Source: Pseudobdellovibrionaceae bacterium (GTDB taxonomy: Bacteria > Bdellovibrionota > Bdellovibrionia > Bdellovibrionales > Bdellovibrionaceae). From it: a DNA stretch of 5,247 nt. The notes under the pieces are model-generated. The model made no database searches. It was not told the origin of the DNA and saw only the letters and a program-made list of their open reading frames with translations. The stretch is from positions 1 through 5,247 of the forward strand of contig CANCBY010000182.1 of assembly GCA_947374445.1 (NCBI GenBank), written 5' to 3'. The position numbers were made by a program, and so were the translations under genes. Shown here piece by piece: positions 1-5,247 of this stretch (within the stretch, counting starts at the first letter, position 1; each line of letters begins with the position of its first letter).

Positions 1-970
1 GCGCAGATTTTACTTTGCCAAGATCCCATCCTCTTTGATGTGCCACGCCTATAACCGCTGTCGCATTGAGAACATTGTAATCACCGCCCAAGGACATGCG
101 AAATTTACCTAATGACTCCCCACGGAACGAGACTTCAAAGTCAGTGCCCTTTTCATCAATCCCTAGAGCTTTAGCCAAGTAATCGCCTTGTTTGAGGCCA
201 TAGCCAAAACGATTTTTATTTTGCGACTTTGCTTGAACCTCTCGCACATTGTACTCGTCAGCGCAATAGAGCAAAGAGCCGTCTGCTGGGATCAAACCCA
301 TCAATCGAACAAAAGACGCTTTCACTGCATCGAGATCTTTGTAAATGTCAGCATGGTCAAACTCAATACTAGTTAGGATAACATGCTTTGGTTTGTAATG
401 AATAAATTTAGGAACTTTATCAAAAAAAGCAGTGTCATACTCGTCACCTTCGATCACAAAAGTCTGAGCTTCTGGATTTTTAAATGAGAGTGAAAAGTTT
501 TTAGGAATGCCACCAATTAAAAATCCAGGCTTTAGCCCTATCTGCGTTGTGACCCAAGCAAGCAATGAAGTGGTGGTGGTCTTTCCGTGAGTGCCAGCTA
601 CGACATAGCTGTCGCGATTAGCAATGATGAGCTCTCCAACCGCTTTTGGTAAAGAAGTGTATGGGATTTCAAGTCGTACTAATTCTTCGGCCTCTTCGTT
701 TCTTGCGGAAATCACGTTTCCGACGATAACAAAATGAGGTGGATTTTTTGAGAGATTTTCTTTTTTATAACCTTTCATAATTTCGATCCCAAGGCTTTCC
801 AGCTGAGTCGACATCGGAGGATAAGGATTTGAATCACTCCCAGTAATTTTAAAACCGCGATCTTTGAGAAGTCCCGCGAGCGAGGCCATGGCCGTACCGC
901 AAATTCCCATGAGGTGAATGTGGCTTCCGGGCTTTAAATTAAAATTTGAGTTCATTTGTGCGTTGTGCAT
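1..970 (-). CDS. mpl: UDP-MurNAc:murein-peptide ligase Mpl, N-terminal 323 residues (partial at left edge)
   Basis: This ligase uses ATP to join recovered L-Ala-gamma-D-Glu-meso-DAP (tri-, tetra- or pentapeptide) to UDP-MurNAc in the cytoplasm, returning old wall peptide to precursor synthesis. The open frame has no stop before the window edge and gives 323 residues of about 450-480 usual. A Rossmann UDP-binding start, HIHLMGICGTAMASLAG, lies at 17-33, with SDSNPYPPMSTQLE at 45-58. The ATPase P-loop GTHGKTTTTS is at 126-135, EGDEYDTAFFDK at 174-185 and EFDHADIY at 203-210. The EYDTAFFDK and EFDHADIY blocks separate Mpl from MurC. GDYNVLNATA at 296-305 marks the hand-over to the C-terminal domain, mostly off-window. 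Family glycine-alanine variation aside (EGDE for the usual EADE), no key residue seems missing. I chose the ATG at 970 because AAAGG sits 7 bases upstream. In-frame ATGs at 985 (no ribosome site) and 955 are alternatives. It follows the serine hydrolase gene by 28 bases. Confidence 0.93.
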   Translation of the reverse strand, partial: MHNAQMNSNFNLKPGSHIHLMGICGTAMASLAGLLKDRGFKITGSDSNPYPPMSTQLESLGIEIMKGYKKENLSKNPPHFVIVGNVISARNEEAEELVRLEIPYTSLPKAVGELIIANRDSYVVAGTHGKTTTTSLLAWVTTQIGLKPGFLIGGIPKNFSLSFKNPEAQTFVIEGDEYDTAFFDKVPKFIHYKPKHVILTSIEFDHADIYKDLDAVKASFVRLMGLIPADGSLLYCADEYNVREVQAKSQNKNRFGYGLKQGDYLAKALGIDEKGTDFEVSFRGESLGKFRMSLGGDYNVLNATAVIGVAHQRGWDLGKVKSA

Positions 971-977
971 GTCTTTA

Positions 978-982
978 CCTTT
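978..982 (-). promoter_or_regulatory. Ribosome binding site deciding the mpl start
   Basis: AAAGG on the minus strand lies 7 bases before the ATG at 970. The upstream in-frame ATG at 985 has no purine-rich site before it, only the arm of an inverted repeat, so the second ATG is the better start. The site also lies just downstream of the 988-1010 hairpin. Seen directly; its use as a ribosome site is inference. Confidence 0.6.
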
Positions 983-987
983 CATTC

Positions 988-1010
988 AGAAGATCTACTT
1001 AAGATCTTCT
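988..1010. repeat. Perfect 9-bp inverted repeat at the serine hydrolase-mpl junction
   Basis: The arms AGAAGATCT (988-996) and AGATCTTCT (1002-1010) are exact reverse complements around a 5-base spacer. The repeat covers the last codons and the TAA stop of the serine hydrolase gene, and ends 5 bases before the mpl ribosome site. No U-run follows on the transcribed strand, so it is not a standard intrinsic terminator. A stem-loop in the mRNA could affect mpl translation or 3' trimming of the upstream message, but that is inference. Confidence 0.75.
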
Positions 1011-2054
1011 AAGTCCTTCAATGACCCAGTTGTGCAATTGAGGTCTGAGCAGATTGAATTCTTTTTTCTCGCGGCCCAACAGAGTTCGGTTTGATAGAAT
1101 CGCAACCGTCAGATCTTGGTAGGGGTCATACCAAATCGATGTGCCGGTAAAACCCCAGTGACCAATACTCTGAGGTGAAAAATATTTACCTACTAAAGAG
1201 CCCTCAAAGGAGGGCATCATAAAACCCAATGCCCAATCGCCTTGCCCATCAGGGCGAGATTTGGTGGCAAAAAGCTGGGCCGTTTTTGATCGGATCGAAT
1301 TTCTGGCTATACCCTGAATTTGAGCCCGCAGCATAAGGCCGTACCAACTCAAATCATCAATGCTCCCGAAGAGACCTGCGTGCGGCGCAACTCCTCCCAA
1401 GGCCCAAGTATTGTCATCGTTGACTTCACCTTGAATGACTTTTTTTCTCCAACCGGTGTTTTCTGTTGGCGCATACATTTTTTGTGCAAAAGAAAATTTA
1501 TTTTCAGGATGAAAGCCCATGGTTGTACCGGCATAAAAATCTTGTTTGAGCTGACTCCAAATATCTATGAGCGGCTTTTGATAAATCTCGCACAAGACTT
1601 TCCCTAAGATAAGAAAGCCTACGTCTGAATAAACACTCTGAGGCTTTTTATCCAGAGGCAAACGATAGATGATCTCATAGAGGCGTTTCCAACGCTCTTC
1701 AAGGCTTGAGTCTAAATCTAAAACTTGATAAAACGGCTCCCACCATTGCAGGCCCGAAGAGTGATTGAGGCATTCCTGAACTAAAATATCTCGGTGCGGA
1801 AAATCGAGAATAAAATCACTCACCTTTGAAGATAAATTCCAACGCCCCTCTTCAAAGGCCTTCATAAAAGCTTGAGTCGTAAACACAACTTTTGTGACAC
1901 TTGCAAAATCATAATATGTGGCCGTGTCGCCCACCGAAATATCCGCCACCTTACGACCCATTTTATAAATTTGCATCACGAGTCCAGGTGTGACACCTGG
2001 GATGGCTTCTAGAAGCTGCTTTTCGAGACGATTTTCAAAGGAGCTGGACTTCAC
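999..2054 (-). CDS. Beta-lactamase-fold serine hydrolase (PF00144 type), no signal peptide
   Basis: The 351-residue protein belongs to the class C beta-lactamase / DD-peptidase / EstB-like serine hydrolase family. The nucleophile motif SVTK is at 52-55 (Ser52, Lys55), the second motif YSD at 142-144 (Tyr142), and the third-strand motif GHWGFTGTS at 298-306, where His299-Trp-Gly replaces the classical Lys-Thr-Gly. WALGGVAPHAGLFGSIDDLS at 217-236 is another family block. Length and motif order are those of an intact enzyme. The N-terminus (MKSSSFENRLEKQLLEAIPG) is polar, with no hydrophobic stretch or lipobox, so it is probably cytoplasmic, which is unusual for penicillin-recognising relatives. 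The GTG start overlaps the ldcA stop by 4 bases and has an AGGAGG site 6 bases upstream, so the start is firm. Between ldcA and mpl it may hydrolyse a muropeptide or UDP-MurNAc-peptide; an esterase or an unrelated amide hydrolase is equally possible from sequence alone. Confidence 0.93.
   Translation of the reverse strand: MKSSSFENRLEKQLLEAIPGVTPGLVMQIYKMGRKVADISVGDTATYYDFASVTKVVFTTQAFMKAFEEGRWNLSSKVSDFILDFPHRDILVQECLNHSSGLQWWEPFYQVLDLDSSLEERWKRLYEIIYRLPLDKKPQSVYSDVGFLILGKVLCEIYQKPLIDIWSQLKQDFYAGTTMGFHPENKFSFAQKMYAPTENTGWRKKVIQGEVNDDNTWALGGVAPHAGLFGSIDDLSWYGLMLRAQIQGIARNSIRSKTAQLFATKSRPDGQGDWALGFMMPSFEGSLVGKYFSPQSIGHWGFTGTSIWYDPYQDLTVAILSNRTLLGREKKEFNLLRPQLHNWVIEGLRRS
1984..2000. repeat. 17-bp perfect palindrome inside the serine hydrolase 5' end
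   Basis: Arms CCAGGTGT (1984-1991) and ACACCTGG (1993-2000) flank a single central base. The site lies about 55 bases inside the serine hydrolase gene and encodes the PGVTPG segment. Repeated Pro-Gly codons alone can give such symmetry, so an operator or RNA hairpin role is unproven. Confidence 0.55.
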
Positions 2055-3007
2055 GCCACACCTCCTGAAGATATCGTCAGTGTCGCATCTGAGTCTTTAC
2101 TCTTGCGACTTAAGATCGCCTTCGGCCCCAAAAATAATGGCCTGTTAACTGCTCCATGACCGACCTGCAGACCACTGAAAACAGGAACTTGCGTTCTATT
2201 GCTAAAGTCTTCTAGCGCGAGAAAGACATAATTTTTTGCTTTGTCTTTTTCTGTACTGACTTCATCGCCGCCAATAAACTCACCGAACAAAATCGCCTCA
2301 CATCCATTGAGAGCTTTGGAGTTTTCGAGTTGCCACAAAAGCCTATCGACGCGGTATCCCCGCTCACCGATCTCTTCAAGACAAAGAATCTTTCCTTTGC
2401 TTTTGAGCTCAAGCTTAGAGCCCAGAGTACTTGCGAGAACAACTAAGTTTCCGGCAAGCAAAGGTGCTTCGATCGACTTCACACGCAAGGCATGTTTGTT
2501 TTTTGGCGTAAGCCCATCAAATGTAATTTCTTTCTGTACACCAAAAATTAAATTCGAGAGCTCACGCGAGTCTTTTTCAAGATATTTATTTCGAGCCATG
2601 CTATCAAGCAGTGGGCCGTGGCAACTCGGCCAGTGTAAAACTTGACTGAGCCAAAGGTGAAGAGTTGAGACATCACTGTAGCCAATCAAAAGTTTTGGTT
2701 TGGCAGCGGGAGGCACTTTTATTTTTAAAATATCTGGCACCAATTGAATCGATCCATAACCGCCACGCAAACACCAAACAGCTTTGGAGTCTTTTGCAAA
2801 GAGCGCACTCTTAAGATCTGCCACTCTTTTTTTGGCATCGCTTGCGACATAGGCATGCCCAGAAAACAAAGGCTCGCGAACCCTGGCTTTTAATCCCCAA
2901 GATTGCAAAAACTGAATGGCAGCACTCAGTTCATTTTGTGTGGTTGCAGAACCTGGAGCGATGATATCAACAAGATCGCCAGGTCTTAAAAAACGCCAAG
3001 ATTTCAT
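2051..3007 (-). CDS. ldcA: LD-carboxypeptidase, peptidase family S66 (LdcA/MccF-like)
   Basis: Family S66 enzymes cut the L,D bond to the terminal D-Ala of murein tetrapeptides (LdcA), or cleave microcin C-type nucleotide conjugates (MccF). The 318-residue length is usual. The N-terminal block RPGDLVDIIAPGS is at 8-20, and CLRGGYGS at 79-86. The nucleophile elbow GYSD at 109-112 gives Ser111, CLEEIGERGYRVDRLL at 209-224 carries the catalytic Glu (Glu211 most likely), and GLQVGHGAVNRP at 279-290 gives His284. The Ser-Glu-His triad is therefore complete. There is no signal peptide, as expected for the cytoplasmic enzyme. The ATG overlaps the purF stop by 1 base (TAATG), with only a weak GAG 3 bases upstream, so translation probably depends on ribosomes finishing purF. 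The nearby mpl favours the murein role over microcin immunity. Function within S66 is inferred from context. Confidence 0.93.
   Translation of the reverse strand: MKSWRFLRPGDLVDIIAPGSATTQNELSAAIQFLQSWGLKARVREPLFSGHAYVASDAKKRVADLKSALFAKDSKAVWCLRGGYGSIQLVPDILKIKVPPAAKPKLLIGYSDVSTLHLWLSQVLHWPSCHGPLLDSMARNKYLEKDSRELSNLIFGVQKEITFDGLTPKNKHALRVKSIEAPLLAGNLVVLASTLGSKLELKSKGKILCLEEIGERGYRVDRLLWQLENSKALNGCEAILFGEFIGGDEVSTEKDKAKNYVFLALEDFSNRTQVPVFSGLQVGHGAVNRPLFLGPKAILSRKSKDSDATLTISSGGVA
2061..2066 (-). promoter_or_regulatory. Strong ribosome binding site for the serine hydrolase
   Basis: AGGAGG on the minus strand lies inside the last ldcA codons, 6 bases before the GTG start at 2054. It fixes the start as GTG and excludes a longer N-terminus with a signal peptide being the main product. 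It is the best ribosome site seen in the window, unlike the weak one before ldcA. Confidence 0.85.
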
Positions 3008-4392
3008 TAACTCAAGGGTGTCGGATATTTCCCATCAAAGCAAGCAGCACAATAGCCACTGGATGAATCTATAGCCTCAGTCAGACCCTGCATCGAAAGA
3101 TAACCCAAGGAGTCAGCGCCAATAAATTTTGAAATCTCCTGGACAGAACTGTGAGAGGCAATCAGTAGATTTTTTTGCGGAGTATCAACTCCATAAAAAC
3201 ATGGACCTGTTGTGGGCGGACTTGCGATCCTCATATGGACCTCTTTGGCTCCGGCCTGGCGAATAAGCCCAATGATTTTCTGACTGGTTGTACCGCGAAC
3301 CAGAGAATCATCGACAACAACGACTCTTTTGCCTTTCAAAACAGCCACTTGAGGGTTCAACTTGATCTTAACTCCAAAACTTCGAATGCTTTGCTGTGGT
3401 TGGATAAAAGTCCTGCCCACGTAGTGGTTTCTGATAATTCCAAACTCAAAAGGCAACCCCGACTGTTGACTGTAACCAATGGCCGCTGGTACTCCACTAT
3501 CAGGAACCGGAATGACCAAGTCTGCATCAACCGCCGTCTCTTTTGCTAACCAGCGTCCAAAATTTTTTCGAGATTCGTATACGGATTTATTAAAAATAAT
3601 CGAATCAGGTCTAGAAAAGTACACATGTTCAAAAATACACCGCGCAAGCTTTGGCTTTGCTTCTGATGTTGAAGTTGAGTCAGAACTAATGGTTTTAAAG
3701 GTAAGGCTTTGCTCCCCGCTCTGGTCGACGCAAAATATTTCTCCTGGTGCGATCTCGCGCACGACCTCTGCTTCGATAAGATCTAAGGCACAAGTTTCAC
3801 TGGCAACCACATAGGCCCACGATCCTTCAGCATTTTTCTTTCGACCCAAAATCAAAGGACGAAATCCCAAAGGATCACGGACTGCAACCAAGCGGTCATG
3901 TGCCAGCAATACAAAACTAAAAGCCCCTTGAAGCTTCGGCAAAGTCTGCTGAAGGGCCTGCATCAAATCTTGAGAGGGAGTTCTCGACAACAAGTGCAAA
4001 AGAACTTCCGTGTCGGTAGTGCCGTGAAAAATAGCCCCTTGTTTTTGCAGTTCTACTTTGAGCGAACGCTCATTCACCAGATTACCATTATGAGCTAATG
4101 CTAAAGATCCACTCATCATTTCAGCTGTCAGAGGCTGTGCATTCGCTAATAAATTTTGCCCCGTTGTTGAGTAACGATTGTGCCCGACTGCGGCTTTACC
4201 AGGCAGAGCCTTTAGCTGCTCTTCTTTGAAAATATCTGCCACCAGACCTAGACCCTTGTGATGAAAATGCCGCCCTTCAGATAGCGATACAATACCTGAA
4301 GACTCCTGCCCTCGGTGTTGCATAGCATACAAGCCGAGGTAGGTGATTCGAGCCGCTTCTTCATGATTCCAGACGCCAAAAACAGCACACAT
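3007..4392 (-). CDS. purF: Amidophosphoribosyltransferase PurF, [4Fe-4S] type
   Basis: PurF makes 5-phosphoribosylamine from PRPP and glutamine, the first committed step of purine synthesis, in the cytoplasm. The protein is 461 residues and complete. The N-terminal Ntn glutaminase has the nucleophile Cys2, QHRGQE at 25-30, HNRYSTTG at 71-78, HNGN at 101-104 and TTDTE at 125-129. The phosphoribosyltransferase half has VIPVPDSGVPAAIG at 293-306 and the PRPP loop VVVVDDSLVRGTTS at 357-370. Cys252, Cys398, Cys448 and Cys451 match the four cluster ligands of the Bacillus subtilis enzyme; E. coli PurF lacks the cluster. No propeptide is possible: an in-frame TAA lies two codons before the ATG, so Cys2 is exposed by Met removal. 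Residue 3 is Ala where most relatives have Gly (CGVFG). GGAG sits 7 bases upstream. purL ends 54 bases before the gene, and ldcA overlaps its stop. Confidence 0.98.
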   Translation of the reverse strand: MCAVFGVWNHEEAARITYLGLYAMQHRGQESSGIVSLSEGRHFHHKGLGLVADIFKEEQLKALPGKAAVGHNRYSTTGQNLLANAQPLTAEMMSGSLALAHNGNLVNERSLKVELQKQGAIFHGTTDTEVLLHLLSRTPSQDLMQALQQTLPKLQGAFSFVLLAHDRLVAVRDPLGFRPLILGRKKNAEGSWAYVVASETCALDLIEAEVVREIAPGEIFCVDQSGEQSLTFKTISSDSTSTSEAKPKLARCIFEHVYFSRPDSIIFNKSVYESRKNFGRWLAKETAVDADLVIPVPDSGVPAAIGYSQQSGLPFEFGIIRNHYVGRTFIQPQQSIRSFGVKIKLNPQVAVLKGKRVVVVDDSLVRGTTSQKIIGLIRQAGAKEVHMRIASPPTTGPCFYGVDTPQKNLLIASHSSVQEISKFIGADSLGYLSMQGLTEAIDSSSGYCAACFDGKYPTPLS

Positions 4393-4399
4393 AATTTAT

Positions 4400-4403
4400 C
4401 TCC
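4400..4403 (-). promoter_or_regulatory. Ribosome binding site of purF
   Basis: GGAG on the minus strand lies 7 bases before the purF ATG. An in-frame TAA at 4396-4398 falls between the site and the start, so the ATG at 4392 is the only usable start and the protein begins Met-Cys. Confidence 0.8.
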
Positions 4404-4441
4404 AGTTCAGTCGTTCGGTATCGCGGTAAGCACATAAATCT

Positions 4442-4464
4442 AAAATCTAGTTTTCTAGAATTTT
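4442..4464. repeat. AT-rich imperfect inverted repeat over the purL stop codon
   Basis: On the minus strand AAAATTCTAG and CTAGATTTT pair around an AAAA loop, with one bulged T. The purL TAG stop lies in the 3' arm. The stem has only two G-C pairs, so it is weak. It may be chance in AT-rich sequence; I do not call it a terminator. Confidence 0.4.
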
Positions 4465-5247
4465 CAAAAAGCCATTCCGAGAATGCTCGTGCAGTTTTTT
4501 ACTTGAAACTCGACCCTGACTTGCAAAATCCAAATCAGGCTCAGCAGTCACTGCACCCAACTTTTCAACTTTAAAACCTAAAGCTTCAGCTTTCTTCAGT
4601 TTTCGCAAAAATTCATCTTGATGAGACAAATCGATTTCAAACAAGGCTTGATAAAACCCTTCGTGCAACCATTCAGAAACAGACTTCTCAAGTTCGGTCA
4701 CAAATCCAAGTCCAGCAAAAGACATCTTAGCTAGAGTCACAGCTAAGCCACCTCGACCACTCATGCGGCTTGAACTCACGCAGCGGCAACTTCCAAGATC
4801 CAAAAGGAAGTCCAAGAACTCACGGCTTTTTTGAGCGTTGAGAGAACCACTAAATCTTGGCTCTTGCGAGTGAATACCTGTAGCCCAAACAGCAGGACCA
4901 TCCGATGAACTGCTGATTAAAAACACAGGGTTTCCTGCACCGCTGAATGTGTCTTTGGCCAAGCCCTCAACATTGTCTCGCAAACCAACCACTCCAATTG
5001 CAGGAGTGCTAGCGATTCCAGTCCCCAAGGTCTCGTTATAAAAACTGACATTCCCACTCACGACTGGCGTCTCTAGGGCCATCGCCATCTCTGTGATGGC
5101 CTCAACGCTCGCGACAAATTCGGACATGATTTGTGGCTTTTCTGGATTTCCAAAATTCAAACAGTCGGTCGCAGCCAAAGCCTTTGCTCCCTTGATGGCC
5201 ATTTGCAATGCTGGATACAAAAGAGCATCGTATGCTCCTAAGCGCGC
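4447..5247 (-). CDS. purL: Phosphoribosylformylglycinamidine synthase PurL, small type, C-terminal 266 residues (partial at right edge)
   Basis: PurL turns FGAR, ATP and ammonia into FGAM, the fourth step of purine synthesis. The frame is open to the right edge and its start lies outside; an internal TTG at 5220 is not the start. The recognisable second-half blocks are [15 protein letters not shown] (about residues 27-41 of the visible part) and [13 protein letters not shown] (about 62-74), followed by the C-terminal AIRS-like domain. The protein ends in ...[10 protein letters not shown] with no glutaminase domain, so it is the small form (about 740 residues in B. subtilis), which works in a complex with PurS and PurQ; neither is in this window. 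The late glycine-rich block reads [12 protein letters not shown], where many relatives have a version of HDVSDGGLAV, so two acidic residues appear lost. The substrate is processed mainly in the first half, so activity is likely retained. purF follows after 54 bases on the same strand. Confidence 0.95.
   Translation of the reverse strand, partial: ARLGAYDALLYPALQMAIKGAKALAATDCLNFGNPEKPQIMSEFVASVEAITEMAMALETPVVSGNVSFYNETLGTGIASTPAIGVVGLRDNVEGLAKDTFSGAGNPVFLISSSSDGPAVWATGIHSQEPRFSGSLNAQKSREFLDFLLDLGSCRCVSSSRMSGRGGLAVTLAKMSFAGLGFVTELEKSVSEWLHEGFYQALFEIDLSHQDEFLRKLKKAEALGFKVEKLGAVTAEPDLDFASQGRVSSKKLHEHSRNGFLKILEN

Noticed and set aside
188..376. 62-residue plus-strand open frame
   Set aside because: It lies antisense inside the clear mpl coding sequence, has no recognisable motif and no ribosome site that stands out.
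968..985. mpl starting at the first ATG (985)
   Set aside because: No ribosome site precedes it and the hairpin arm abuts it, while the in-frame ATG at 970 has AAAGG 7 bases upstream. It is kept only as an alternative.
2241..2645. 134-residue plus-strand open frame
   Set aside because: It is fully antisense to ldcA, with a Ser/Pro-rich composition typical of a shadow frame. The ldcA catalytic motifs prove the other strand.
2051..3007. S66 gene as microcin C immunity protein (MccF)
   Set aside because: The family allows it, but no mcc biosynthesis or transport genes are present and the adjacent mpl fits murein recycling better.
3175..3814. Two overlapping plus-strand open frames of 124 and 111 residues
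   Set aside because: Both are antisense to the conserved PurF PRPP-binding region and carry no family signature.
4393..4446. Promoter for purF in the purL-purF spacer
   Set aside because: No convincing -35/-10 pair could be picked out; the AT-rich stretch alone is not enough.
4442..4464. Possible intrinsic terminator after purL
   Set aside because: The stem is nearly all A-T with a bulge, the T-run is part of the stem, and purF follows on the same strand 54 bases later.

Overview
The window holds five consecutive genes, all read from the minus strand. In transcription order they are the 3' part of purL, complete purF, an S66-family LD-carboxypeptidase gene (ldcA-like), a beta-lactamase-fold serine hydrolase gene, and the 5' two thirds of mpl, which runs off the left edge. 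Nearly every base is coding. The gaps are a 54-base purL-purF spacer and a 28-base spacer before mpl. The other two junctions overlap by 1 base (TAATG) and 4 bases (GTGA), so the run from purF to mpl looks like one operon, with purL probably part of it. I see no tRNA, rRNA, CRISPR array, insertion sequence, phage gene or convincing terminator.

The products fall into two pathways. PurL (FGAM synthase) and PurF (amidophosphoribosyltransferase) belong to de novo purine synthesis. PurL lacks the C-terminal glutaminase domain, so it is the small type that needs separate PurS and PurQ. PurF carries the four cysteines of the [4Fe-4S] type. The other three genes look like cytoplasmic peptidoglycan recycling: LdcA trims D-Ala from recovered tetrapeptide, and Mpl rejoins the recovered peptide to UDP-MurNAc. 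The serine hydrolase between them has no signal peptide and no assigned substrate, and its position makes a cytoplasmic muropeptide role plausible. It is the most interesting unknown here.

Organism: mpl and ldcA indicate a Gram-negative bacterium that recycles its wall. Small PurL and Fe-S PurF argue against Gammaproteobacteria. GC content is roughly mid-40s percent, judged by hand from a few lines. Bdellovibrionota or a related delta-proteobacterial lineage would fit, but this is inference and only a database search could settle it. Overall this is an ordinary chromosomal housekeeping region with an unusual gene combination, not an obvious new system.
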